A stretch of 64,000 nt of DNA from Deltaproteobacteria bacterium (GTDB taxonomy: Bacteria; Myxococcota; Kuafuiibacteriia; Kuafuiibacteriales; Kuafuiibacteriaceae): positions 3,596,001-3,660,000 of the forward strand of contig JADJPE010000005.1 of the NCBI GenBank assembly GCA_016713425.1, read 5' to 3'. A model generated the notes under the pieces. It worked only from the letters and a program-made list of their open reading frames with translations, was not told the origin of the DNA and did not search any database. A program made the position numbers and the translations under genes. Positions 8,077 to 16,797 of the stretch are shown here, piece by piece; positions within the stretch are counted from its first letter, which is position 1, and the number at the start of each line of letters is the position of its first letter.

Positions 8077-11001
8077 CTACTGTCGCACAAACAGGACCTG
8101 AGTATTCGGCCCAAGCCACGCAATTGGGCAGACGATCTGGGGAAATGGCTTGCAGGCCATACGCGCCGTAACGGTCTTGGATGCTGTGTCAAGGAGAACA
8201 CGATCTGCCACCGCCGTGGAAGCTTCGCCCAGATCGATCGCGCTGAGCGGAAGCTCGAGATAGTAGACCGCCGCGGACTGCGTTACGGCGCTGGCCAGAA
8301 CCGCGAAGAAGACCTCCCCATCGCGGATGATCAAACCCGCATCGTCCAGTCGCTGAGCGACCGCGTTTTCGCCGTTGTTCGACCCGAGTGCGAGGGGCGC
8401 GAAACCGCGATCGATCCCGTAGGCTTCGAGCCAGAGGATTCGGACCTCGTGCTTGGTGGGATCGACAGCGTCCTCATACGCGATCGCGATCCGATCTCCG
8501 CCCGCACCATCCGGGACGAGGAGGAATTCGAAGTTGTCTCCGACCGCTGGCCCTTGTTCGATGCGAGGGACGAAGCGCTTCACGTCCGTCGGGTCGTCAC
8601 TGTCAAAGAGCACCAGCCGGTCGACGTCTTCATCGCTCTTGCGTCGGGCGGCCATGATCGCCGTACCGTCGGCGCGTCTCACGAGCCGCACGTGATCGTA
8701 CGCCGTGTTCGTCTCCGCTGGGTATGTGTAGAAGCCTGCGAACGTCTCCGTCTTGAGGTCGGTGACGGTCGCCGTGCGAATCGTGCCGGAACGAGCCATT
8801 GCGAGCAGCGCGGGAACTTCCGCCTCATCTCCCGTTTCACCGTCGTCGGCGATGAGCGCGACGCTGTCGGCCTCGTCGAGAGCAACGCCGGGCGCGCTCA
8901 GCCGGAAGGGGTTCGGGGTCACGGGATCCGTCGTCAAGAACAACGACGAAAGGGCGTCGCGGTGGCTCGAGGCCACGAAGGCAAAGAGGTCGTGCTTCGG
9001 TAGGTAGGTGCCCGTCACGGCGACGGTCCAGTCGTTTGCAGCCGTCGCTTCGAGGTAGGTCTCGGCATCGCGGGTGCCGCCCACGAATCGGTCGAGACCG
9101 AATTCGGAGCCACGGACGTACGCCTCCCGGTAGAGGGCCGACACCGTGTTCCCGTCCGAGCCGGTGGCGCCGACGAACTCGAAGGGGGCCTCGCAATCAT
9201 AGGAAGTGGTGTCGCACGCCGTCAGCGCATCCGCGATTCGCGCCACGACCGACATCGAGCGGTCAGCGGTCTCGCCATCCGCGCGCTCGAGCGTGAGACG
9301 GCCGCTCTTCGCGTTGGCCGGGACCTCCGCCCGCACGGCATCATCCTGCCAGCCGATCACCGAGAGCGACTGGACTTCGCCGGCCGAGGTTCCGGTGCTC
9401 GTCAACCGAATCGTACCGGCCGTCGTTCCAAGGCTGCGCCCCCGGATGAGAATCTCTCGCCCCGCCAGAGCGATCATCGGCTCGAGCGCCGTAATCGCCG
9501 GGGTGGATGGCGTCTCACCGGTGAAGACGGCCGCGATGGGACCCCGGTTTCCTCCTCGATCGACGGCCCGAAGGGCGATCGAGAACGGCCCCGAAGACGA
9601 GAGTCCTAATGGCGCGAGCGAGCGTTCGAAACGAACCTTCGTGCCGGGCGTCGCTGCGGCCGGCGGTTCGATGATCGCCCAAGTTTCGAAGAGCGCGGGC
9701 GTCTCGGTGTTCGCGGGGTCGACGGGGACATCGGTCGCTCGAACCTCGTAGGTCGCTGGGGCGCCGCCGTCGTCGCCATCTTCGGGTGGGCTCGTGAATT
9801 CGATGGCGACCAAGCCGGTCGTCGGACTCGCATCCGTCGTGAGGTCGGCGATCGCGCCGGGCGGGACGCTGTCTTTCGGCTCGCCGAACGCAGGCGCGGG
9901 CTCGGAATAGTTGAGTGGTTGACCTTCCAGATCCGCATCGAAAGCGTAGACGAGCAGTTTGTAGAAGACACCGTCTTCCAGGCCGATGACCGTGAGCTCC
10001 GAGGGATTTGATGCGCCGACGACGCCGACGACTCGGTACTCGGGGCTGAGTGTATCGTCCGTTTCATACTGCGTGCCCCGGGCAAGCACGGGCGATGCCG
10101 CATTCGAGCTGGCTTGGCTCAGTGCGATGACGAAGCCCGCCGTGTCCGACTGAGGGGGGCGGGTGAATGCGATCTTGAGCGCCTCGCCGACGGCGACGGG
10201 CGTGATGACGACCGGGCTTGGTGGATCGGGGGGCTCGAAGTCGAGCTCCGGGATGTGAACGTCGCTCCGGCTCAAGATCACTTGGCCAATGTCTGTCACT
10301 CGACCGGATTGGACGAGAATCCCTTGCTTTTGCCCCAAATAGGCCAGGGCCCCGGAGAGTCGGGGGTCGTCGCGAGGCCCGAGGTAGGCCCGGGCATCGA
10401 GAATTCGGTTGGCACCCGCTTGGACGCCGTCGAGCACCCATGTTCCGCCTTCGGGGTTCAGCGGTCGCTCGTCTGTTCCCGGCGTGGGCTCCGACGTCAG
10501 AATCGTTTGCGCGAGCGTGCTTCCGTCGACGGTGAGCGCCGTGATGACCAGTCGCTCGATGGATGCGGACAGCGGACGGCTCGAGCGCGCGATCGGGCCG
10601 GCCGCGGAATCCGAGGGCGCCGCTGAGGCCGAGCGTGAAGTCGCCGACAGTGCATCGACTCGAAGAGCATCGACTCGAAGAGAACGGACGGTTCGGCTGT
10701 GCTCGAATACGAGCTCCGCGGTGATGCCTCCCTCGACGTCGGTCTTCGCGCACCCCCCGAACACCGCCATGAAACCGACGGTCGTGGCGAAGGCGAGTAC
10801 CCTTGCGCCTCGCGGTCCGCGAACAGGCGTCTCCGCGCGAGCACGGGCGTCGGCGCGAGCACGGGCGTCGGTGCGAACAAGGGCGTCGGCGTGCGTGGCG
10901 TCGTCGCGAGGACGTGGGTCCACGCGTGCACCCGGGGGCTCGCTCATCGGCCGACTGCGCCAAAGTTTACGCAAGGTCTCTGCGATTCGGTCGTGGGTCA
11001 T
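8077..11001 (-). CDS. Large secreted lipoprotein with fibronectin-III-like and IPT/TIG domains
   Basis: A hydrophobic stretch (LAFATTVGFMAVFGGC) ends in a lipobox with Cys84, so the mature protein should be lipid-anchored outside the inner membrane. The 83-residue lead before the cysteine is abnormal: it is Arg/Asp/Ala rich and holds a tandem RADARA-type repeat. No closer usable start codon exists, so either the lead is real or the annotated start is upstream of the true signal. Residues about 270-490 resemble one or two fibronectin-III domains with VPPGAIADL-type linkers. Residues about 500-590 form an IPT/TIG domain (ALEPMIALAGREILIRGRSLG-like). The remainder is beta-rich and unassigned. 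It starts directly after the stop of the PEGA-like gene and is probably co-transcribed with it. A surface or binding role is inference. Confidence 0.8.
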   Translation of the reverse strand: MTHDRIAETLRKLWRSRPMSEPPGARVDPRPRDDATHADALVRTDARARADARARAETPVRGPRGARVLAFATTVGFMAVFGGCAKTDVEGGITAELVFEHSRTVRSLRVDALRVDALSATSRSASAAPSDSAAGPIARSSRPLSASIERLVITALTVDGSTLAQTILTSEPTPGTDERPLNPEGGTWVLDGVQAGANRILDARAYLGPRDDPRLSGALAYLGQKQGILVQSGRVTDIGQVILSRSDVHIPELDFEPPDPPSPVVITPVAVGEALKIAFTRPPQSDTAGFVIALSQASSNAASPVLARGTQYETDDTLSPEYRVVGVVGASNPSELTVIGLEDGVFYKLLVYAFDADLEGQPLNYSEPAPAFGEPKDSVPPGAIADLTTDASPTTGLVAIEFTSPPEDGDDGGAPATYEVRATDVPVDPANTETPALFETWAIIEPPAAATPGTKVRFERSLAPLGLSSSGPFSIALRAVDRGGNRGPIAAVFTGETPSTPAITALEPMIALAGREILIRGRSLGTTAGTIRLTSTGTSAGEVQSLSVIGWQDDAVRAEVPANAKSGRLTLERADGETADRSMSVVARIADALTACDTTSYDCEAPFEFVGATGSDGNTVSALYREAYVRGSEFGLDRFVGGTRDAETYLEATAANDWTVAVTGTYLPKHDLFAFVASSHRDALSSLFLTTDPVTPNPFRLSAPGVALDEADSVALIADDGETGDEAEVPALLAMARSGTIRTATVTDLKTETFAGFYTYPAETNTAYDHVRLVRRADGTAIMAARRKSDEDVDRLVLFDSDDPTDVKRFVPRIEQGPAVGDNFEFLLVPDGAGGDRIAIAYEDAVDPTKHEVRILWLEAYGIDRGFAPLALGSNNGENAVAQRLDDAGLIIRDGEVFFAVLASAVTQSAAVYYLELPLSAIDLGEASTAVADRVLLDTASKTVTARMACKPFPQIVCPIAWLGPNTQVLFVRQ
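10837..10895. repeat. Imperfect short tandem repeat in the lipoprotein lead
   Basis: An 18-bp-like motif (gcgagcacgggcgtcggc and variants) recurs about three times. It encodes the Arg/Ala/Asp-rich repeat that precedes the signal sequence of the large lipoprotein. The length stays in frame. Confidence 0.6.
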
Positions 11002-12216
11002 CTAGTAGGTTCCTCGAATCGACCCCAAAGGTTCGGGAAGGGTGGGGCCGCCGCTCTGTTGGGTTGCGAGCAGGATCGCGCTTGTCGTGCCGGCGGCTGC
11101 GACGACGCCCACGACCGTCCAGAACCACCAGGTCGAGACGACCGAACCTTCGTCTCTTCGCGCCGGTGTCGTGGCGGTTGCCGCACGCGACGCGTTGTCC
11201 GCCGGTGTAGATGGCTGAGTCAGGGCGGCCGAAAGGTTGAGCGCCATACGACGCTCCTCGTTGGGACTGAGGATAAGGTTTTCGGTCACCGTTCGCCCGT
11301 CCACGAGCGTGAGCTCGAGGCGGTGTTCGCCGGGCAAGCCTTGCCACAAGACGCCTCCGTCCCCCGAGAATGGGACCGGTGCGCCGTCGATCGAGACGGT
11401 CGATACGTTGCGCACCGATTCGGCGCTCAGGATCAACATCGCTGTTTCTTCGGGCTCCTGCTGCCCGGTCGCATCGCCGAGGTCAGGCTTCGTCCCATCG
11501 CGCGCCGATGAAGCGTCGCGGCTCGCGCCGCGGCTGTCCCTGGGGCCGGTGCGGCTGAGGCCGGCATGGGCGTCGGCCTTCGCGCCGCCGACGACATCGT
11601 CGGCGTCGGCGATGACGGCCGGCGAGGCGGGGGGCGCACTCGAGCCGCGCCGTTCGCGTCCTCGCTGCGGCGATCGTCTCCGTCGTTGGTTTTGGGCGAC
11701 CATGCCCACGCCCTCCTTGCCGCGTTTCGCGGACCGAGCGAGGGCGTAGGTTAGCCGTCGGGCCGCGGATCTAGCCTGCTGCACCGTGCCCTTTGAGCTG
11801 AGCTTGGCCGCCGACCTCGACTGCTTGATCAGGCGCCCGTCCGTCACGTCGATGGCGATGAGCAAGACGCCGTCGGGCTCGACGCGGCCGGCGACCAAGA
11901 TATCGGCCTTGACGAGCTTGCCCACATCGGCGAGGCACCGTACGGCCAGACCGCAGTCGCGCGCGCGTTCACGTGCGGGTCCAGCAAGCAGATTGTGTTG
12001 TTGGGTCTGGAGTTTGACCGAGACGCCGACCTTGCGCCGCGCACGCCTTATCTCCTGCTTGACCGTCTTCCACGCGTCGAAGCCTCGTGACGCGGGCAGA
12101 CCGTCGGCTTGAAGAGGCAGTGCGACCATCTCCTTGGTGGGGCCAGTACCCAGCAAGGCCAAGGCAAGCATTGGAAGGACAGCCACCCCTGCATCGTAGC
12201 AAGCGCCCTCGCTCAT
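11002..12216 (-). CDS. PEGA-like membrane-anchored protein
   Basis: The N terminus has a signal-like hydrophobic segment (VAVLPMLALALLGTG). A conserved-looking alpha/beta domain follows at about 30-170 and includes VGKLVKADILVAGRVEPDG, reminiscent of domains that assess or sum enzyme-like variables in myxobacterial surface proteins. A long Arg/Ser/Pro-rich disordered linker spans about 175-265. A PEGA-like beta domain at about 265-340 reads SIDGAPVPFSG and LPGEHRLELTLVDG. A single membrane helix lies near the C terminus (WWFWTVVGVVAAAGTTSAIL), followed by a short tail. This architecture is common in Myxococcota but its function is unknown. The gene lies 15 bp downstream of fadJ and abuts the large lipoprotein gene, so a joint envelope function is plausible. 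Confidence 0.75.
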   Translation of the reverse strand: MSEGACYDAGVAVLPMLALALLGTGPTKEMVALPLQADGLPASRGFDAWKTVKQEIRRARRKVGVSVKLQTQQHNLLAGPARERARDCGLAVRCLADVGKLVKADILVAGRVEPDGVLLIAIDVTDGRLIKQSRSAAKLSSKGTVQQARSAARRLTYALARSAKRGKEGVGMVAQNQRRRRSPQRGRERRGSSAPPASPAVIADADDVVGGAKADAHAGLSRTGPRDSRGASRDASSARDGTKPDLGDATGQQEPEETAMLILSAESVRNVSTVSIDGAPVPFSGDGGVLWQGLPGEHRLELTLVDGRTVTENLILSPNEERRMALNLSAALTQPSTPADNASRAATATTPARRDEGSVVSTWWFWTVVGVVAAAGTTSAILLATQQSGGPTLPEPLGSIRGTY

Positions 12217-12231
12217 CGCGAGGGGGGACGC

Positions 12232-14514
12232 CTAGGCATCTTCCTCTTTGTAGAAGGGCTCGCCGGTGCGGGCCCGATCGATTAGCAATTCCGGTGGCGT
12301 AAACCGCTTCCCGAACCGCTCTTCGAGCTTCTTCACGCGCTCCAGCACGTCGGCTGCACCCATGCTGTCTATGGTTCGGAATGGACCCCCGCGGAAAGGC
12401 GGAAACCCAAGCCCGAAGATCGCGCCGATGTCGCCATCCCGCGGATGCTGGAGGATTCCGTCTTCCATGCACCGAACGGCCTCGAGCACCATCTGAAGGC
12501 CGAGTTGTTCGCCGAGCGCGTCGACATCGAGGCGGCGCTTCTTGAGTGTCTTGATCCCCAGCGTAGCGTAGACCGACTCATCGACGCGCTTCTTCTTGTC
12601 GCCAGCTTTTGTCGACGCCTTCTGACTGCCCTCGTAAAGATAGAATCCGCGACCGCCCTTGCGGCCTGTGCGACCGTCCTCGATCAGGCGAGCCAGGCTG
12701 TCAGGCGGCGTCATGCGTTCGCCGAATGCCTCGTGCGCGATCTTTGCGACCTTGGCGGCCGTATCGATCCCGATTTCGTCGAGGAGCGCGATGGGGCCGA
12801 CCGGAAACCCCCAGCGGGTTGCGGCTTCGTCGATCGTCTCGATCGGTGTGCCTTCGGATAGCATCCACGCAGCCTCGTTCAGGTACGGTCCGAGAATCCG
12901 GCTCGTGTAGAAGCCCACGCCGTCGTTCACCACGATGACCGTCTTGCCTTGTGCGCGGCCAAGCTTCACCGCGGTGGCGACGACCTCGTCCGAAGTCTGC
13001 TTGGTACGGATGACTTCGAGCAGCGGCATCTTATGGACGGGTGAGAAATAGTGCATGCCGACGACGCGCTCGGGCCGTGACGAGGCCTCCGCGATGCGGG
13101 CGATCGGGATGGATGACGTGTTCGAAGCGATGATGACGTCGGGTTGGGTGACGGCCTCGAGTTCTTTGATGATCTTGTGCTTCAGCTTCAAGTCTTCGAA
13201 GACCGCCTCGATGATCACTTGACACGGCCGGAACCCGGTGTAGTCGGTCGTGCCCGAGATCAGCCGCATTGCGGCCGGCACGGAGTCGCCGCTTTTCGCA
13301 CCGGCCGAGGCGCGGTCGGACTTTTCGGCCAAGATGCTGTGTGCGGCTCGGAGACCGTGCGCAAGCGCCTCGTCGTCGCGGTCTTTGATTCGAACGGGGA
13401 TGCCCGCGCGCAACGCGGTGACACACGCGATGCCATGACCCATGATCCCGGCGCCCACGACGGCGACTTGCCGCACGTCGACGGCTTGGGCCCGGGGCTG
13501 TTCCTGCACTTGTCCGGGTGCGCCAGCCTCTGAATTTGGCTCGCGCGGTCGATGCGTGCCCACCCCGCCCTCGAAGCCCAAGGACTTCCGCATTTCGGTC
13601 GTCGCGAAGAAGATCTCGATGAGCCGTCGCGAAACGTCCGTCATGATCAGCTCACCGAAAAGCCTGGCCTCGGCGGCGAGGCCAGCGGCCATGCCTTTCT
13701 CCAAGCCGATCCGCGTCGCCTCGAGGATCCTGTACGGTGCCGGATAATGTTCCCCGGTTCGTTTTCGCACCGCTTTCTCGGCTTGCTTGAACACGAGGTT
13801 TCGGCCGGCCGGATTGCCCGCGAGCGCAAGTTCGCGCAGGTGCTTGACGTCGGTCAGCTCGCTCACCCGATCGGCGATCCTTTTGCCTCCGTCTTTTCGC
13901 GCCGCGACCAACTCGAGGGCCCGCTTGGCCGCGACGTCGATCAAGATCGCCTCGGGAACGACGTCGCCGACGAGGCCATATTTCTTGGCACGGCGGCCAT
14001 CGATCTGCTTGCCCGTCAGCATGAGGTCGAGCGCCCGCTCTACGCCGATCGTGCGCGGAAGTCGCTGGGTCCCTCCGGCCGCCGGCAGAAGCCCAAGCTG
14101 AACTTCGGGGAGCCCGAGCTTGGTCTGGCGATCGTCGGACGCGACGCGCGCGTGGCAGGCGAGCGCCAGCTCGAGTCCACCGCCGAGGCATGCGCCGTGA
14201 ATGGCGGCCACGATCGGGATCGGTAGCTTTTCGATGTTGTTGAGCGCGTTTTGAAGGTCCGTGGCGCGCGCCTCACCCTCCACCTTCGATGCGATGCGGC
14301 GGATGATTTGAATATCAGCGCCGGCGATGAATGATCCCGGTTTCTTGCTCGCGATGACGAGCGCCTTCACGTCGAGGTCGCGCGCTTCCTTGATCGCGTC
14401 TTCGAACGCCTCCCGGAAGCCCGAGGTCAGTGTGTTCTGCGAGGCGTTGGGCACGTCGATGACGATGACGCCCACCTGGTCTTCGCGTTTTGTCAGCGTG
14501 ATCATCTTGCTCAT
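12232..14514 (-). CDS. fadJ: Fatty-acid oxidation multienzyme: enoyl-CoA hydratase / 3-hydroxyacyl-CoA dehydrogenase (FadJ/FadB alpha type)
   Basis: This 760-aa protein should hydrate trans-2-enoyl-CoA and then oxidise L-3-hydroxyacyl-CoA with NAD+ in beta-oxidation. The N-terminal crotonase domain shows the oxyanion-hole segments FIAGAD (62-67) and GACLGGGLELA (108-116). The catalytic glutamates are Glu115 and Glu137 (GLPEVQLGLLPAAGG). The dehydrogenase part begins near 350 with the Rossmann motif VGAGIMGHGIA and has the His-Glu segment MHYFSPVHKMPLLEV near 490. The start chosen is the ATG at 14514: it has GGAGG eight bases upstream, inside the thiolase 3' end, and gives the usual N terminus. 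A longer in-frame extension would run back through thiolase. It forms a two-gene unit with the upstream thiolase. Confidence 0.93.
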   Translation of the reverse strand: MSKMITLTKREDQVGVIVIDVPNASQNTLTSGFREAFEDAIKEARDLDVKALVIASKKPGSFIAGADIQIIRRIASKVEGEARATDLQNALNNIEKLPIPIVAAIHGACLGGGLELALACHARVASDDRQTKLGLPEVQLGLLPAAGGTQRLPRTIGVERALDLMLTGKQIDGRRAKKYGLVGDVVPEAILIDVAAKRALELVAARKDGGKRIADRVSELTDVKHLRELALAGNPAGRNLVFKQAEKAVRKRTGEHYPAPYRILEATRIGLEKGMAAGLAAEARLFGELIMTDVSRRLIEIFFATTEMRKSLGFEGGVGTHRPREPNSEAGAPGQVQEQPRAQAVDVRQVAVVGAGIMGHGIACVTALRAGIPVRIKDRDDEALAHGLRAAHSILAEKSDRASAGAKSGDSVPAAMRLISGTTDYTGFRPCQVIIEAVFEDLKLKHKIIKELEAVTQPDVIIASNTSSIPIARIAEASSRPERVVGMHYFSPVHKMPLLEVIRTKQTSDEVVATAVKLGRAQGKTVIVVNDGVGFYTSRILGPYLNEAAWMLSEGTPIETIDEAATRWGFPVGPIALLDEIGIDTAAKVAKIAHEAFGERMTPPDSLARLIEDGRTGRKGGRGFYLYEGSQKASTKAGDKKKRVDESVYATLGIKTLKKRRLDVDALGEQLGLQMVLEAVRCMEDGILQHPRDGDIGAIFGLGFPPFRGGPFRTIDSMGAADVLERVKKLEERFGKRFTPPELLIDRARTGEPFYKEEDA

Positions 14515-14515
14515 T

Positions 14516-15820
14516 TCAAACCTCCAACGTGATTGCGGCGCCGAGGCCACCGGCTGCGCACTGCGTGACGAGTCCGACGCCCCCGCCTCGTCGTTGAAGC
14601 TCAGCCAAGACGGTATGGATCTGCCGCGCGCCGGTGGCGGCAAACGGATGCCCGATCGCGATCGAGCCGCCGTGAACGTTCAGTCGATCATCCTCGATCT
14701 CACCGATCGCCTCGGGGAGCCCGAGCTTCTCTTCGGCGAACCTCTTTGAGCCGAAGGCCTGAAGGTTCGACAAGACTTGTGCCGCGAACGCCTCGTGCAT
14801 ATCGACGACGGTCATGTCTTTCATCCGGAGCTCGGCCGCGGCGAGCGCACGTGGTGCCGCATAGGCGGGTCCCATGAGCATCTGCGCCTTTGGGTCCAAG
14901 GCTGCGAAGGCGTACGAACGAATGAATCCGAGCGATTTGTAGCCGAGCGTGCGCGCGACGTCGGCGCGCATGAGGACGAGGGCGGCCGCGCCGTCGGTGA
15001 GCGGAGAGCTGTTGCCCGCCGTGATCGTACCCCACTTTTTGTCGAAGGCGGGTCGAAGTTTCTGGTAGCCCTCGAGCGTCGAATCCATGCGTACCAGGTT
15101 GTCTTGGACGACGGCTTTGTAGGTCGGCGGGACCCGGACGTGCATGACTTCTCCGTCGAAGATCCCGTCCTTCCATGCCTGGGCGGCGCGGGTGTGGCTG
15201 CGATGGGCGAAGGCGTCTTGTGCTTCGCGGGAGATCCCGTTTTCTTTCGCCATCTTCTCGGCGCTCTCGCCCATCGTGAGGCCGGTCGAGAGCTCGCGGA
15301 GCGCAGGAGGCGTCGGCAAGAGGTCTTTCGGCGCGAGGTGGGCGAAGGCGCGGAGCTTGTCGACCGGCTTCTTTGCGCTCGAAGCCTGCACGAGCGCATC
15401 GGCGAGCGGGCGGCTGACGGCGATCGGCACGTCGCTCGCGGAGTCCGTCCCGCCCACGATGACGACTTTGGCCTGGCCCGTCTGAATCATCATGCTCGCG
15501 GTGGCGACCGCTTGCGTGCTCGTTGCGCATGCGCGCGAGACGGAGTGGGCGTCGACCGAGGGGTCGAGGTCGAGACGCAGCACCAGTTCGCGGGCGACGT
15601 TGGGGCCAGACAGCGAAGGTACGACTTGTCCAAAGACGACGGCGTCGATCTCGCGGCGATCGAGGTCCGCACGTAAGATGAGCTCGCGAACGACTTCTGT
15701 CGCGAGATCGAGCGCGCTCATCGATCGAAACGCGGTTCCCATCTTGGCGAATGGGGTTCTAAGACCCAAAACCACCGCTACGCGGCTCAGGTCCTTGCTG
15801 GGCTCAACCGGTCGAACCAT
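14516..15820 (-). CDS. fadI: Acetyl-CoA acyltransferase (beta-ketothiolase, FadI/FadA type)
   Basis: This thiolase cleaves 3-ketoacyl-CoA with CoA in the last step of beta-oxidation. The nucleophile lies in SRACATSTQA (about Cys98). The later catalytic His is in GHPFAATGARQ (about 393) and the second Cys in TQCAAGGLGAA (about 422), three residues typical of the family. I place the start at 15820 (M-V-R-P-V-E-P), preceded by AGGAGG at good spacing. Another ATG at 15844 is possible, and an open frame continues upstream without protein-like sequence. At 434 aa it is the length of FadI rather than the shorter biosynthetic thiolases. Its stop lies 1 bp before the fadJ start, so the two subunits of the trifunctional complex are co-translated. 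Confidence 0.93.
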   Translation of the reverse strand: MVRPVEPSKDLSRVAVVLGLRTPFAKMGTAFRSMSALDLATEVVRELILRADLDRREIDAVVFGQVVPSLSGPNVARELVLRLDLDPSVDAHSVSRACATSTQAVATASMMIQTGQAKVVIVGGTDSASDVPIAVSRPLADALVQASSAKKPVDKLRAFAHLAPKDLLPTPPALRELSTGLTMGESAEKMAKENGISREAQDAFAHRSHTRAAQAWKDGIFDGEVMHVRVPPTYKAVVQDNLVRMDSTLEGYQKLRPAFDKKWGTITAGNSSPLTDGAAALVLMRADVARTLGYKSLGFIRSYAFAALDPKAQMLMGPAYAAPRALAAAELRMKDMTVVDMHEAFAAQVLSNLQAFGSKRFAEEKLGLPEAIGEIEDDRLNVHGGSIAIGHPFAATGARQIHTVLAELQRRGGGVGLVTQCAAGGLGAAITLEV

Positions 15821-16137
15821 TCTCGGATCCTCCTTCTGACGCATTGCGTCGTAATGTAAAAGGCGATGACGCGTCAAGTCATGGGGCGCTCGGGCCGGCG
15901 TGGACTCGGCGACTCGGTGGGGAAGAAGAAGGAGGCACAAACGTGGATTGCTTTGTGTAGAAAAAGTATAGATATAGTATTGATTATGGATTTGTGTGGA
16001 GATTTCGACCTGGATCAGCGTGGCGGGCGCGGCTGGGCTGGCTGGGCTGGCTGGCGCGGCGCAGCGCGGGGTGCTGTCCGCGGCGTTTTCAATCTGGCGG
16101 GCGACGTTCGCGAGCTGGCAGACGTCGTTCATTTCAG
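15821..16137. promoter_or_regulatory. Divergent intergenic region with an AT-rich island
   Basis: This 317-bp region separates fadI (minus) from the DUF2878-like gene (plus). Bases 15948-15997 are strikingly AT rich for this genome (GTATAGATATAGTATTGATT). A weak plus-strand pairing is TTGCTT at 15948 with GATATA 17 bases later. On the minus strand a TTGACG lies near 15878, upstream of fadI, but its -10 is poor. The rest of the region holds a run of GGCTGGCTGG-type repeats near 16030. No terminator was seen. Confidence 0.35.
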
Positions 16138-16797
16138 ATGATGCGGCGCGGTCTGCCCCGCGGTGGGCTCACTGGCTCCCGTCTGTGGATGCTCGCGGAC
16201 TTCGCAGCGCAGCAGGGAACCTGGTGGTTTGCGGTCATTCTGGTTCGGCTTGGTCACCCTGAGATCGCGTGGCTTGGCGCCTCCGCGACCGTGCTTGGGC
16301 ACCTGGCGATCGGGCCGGTGGCGCGAGCCAAGACGGCGGGGCTCGCGCTGTTCGCGGCCGGCCTGGGGTTTGGTGTGGACACCCTCCTCATCGGGATCGG
16401 CGTCCTCGACTTCCCGAGTGCCCGTCTGGCGTCGTCGCCTGATCTCGTTGCGACCATGTCGGTCTCGCCGGCGTGGATGGTGGGGCTCTGGGCCGCATTC
16501 GGCGTGTCCTTGCTGAATTCGCTGGCGAAGCTCACGGCGAAGCCTCTTTGGGTCGTTGGGTTGCTCGGTGGTCTGGCGGGCGTGGTTGCCTATCGTGCGG
16601 GCGAGGCGATGGATGTGTTGACCATCGAACTCGGAGTGGCCGGTCACCTCGCCGTGTGCTGCGCATGGGCGCTTGCTCTCGTGGCGCTCGCGCTTGCCGC
16701 GCGATGGCTATCGTTTGATCGCGTGCGCCTTGGCGGTTCTCGCGGCGAGGTCATAACCGGCGTCGGCGTGTCGGAGGACGCCCATGGCGGGATCTGA
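16138..16797 (+). CDS. DUF2878-like integral membrane protein
   Basis: The 219-aa product has about six hydrophobic segments. It carries blocks resembling DUF2878: QQGTWWFAVILVR near the start, a long GFGVDTLLIGIGVL segment, and SPAWMVGLWAAFGVSLLNSL. Function in that family is unknown. I use the paired ATGs at 16138/16141; no clear ribosome site precedes them, and the longer open frame back to 15994 codes for a low-complexity Arg/Trp/Gly stretch that does not look like protein. The 3' end runs 90 bp into the convergent urocanase gene. The last 25 residues therefore read antisense to hutU and may not be functionally constrained. Confidence 0.7.
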   Translation: MMRRGLPRGGLTGSRLWMLADFAAQQGTWWFAVILVRLGHPEIAWLGASATVLGHLAIGPVARAKTAGLALFAAGLGFGVDTLLIGIGVLDFPSARLASSPDLVATMSVSPAWMVGLWAAFGVSLLNSLAKLTAKPLWVVGLLGGLAGVVAYRAGEAMDVLTIELGVAGHLAVCCAWALALVALALAARWLSFDRVRLGGSRGEVITGVGVSEDAHGGI

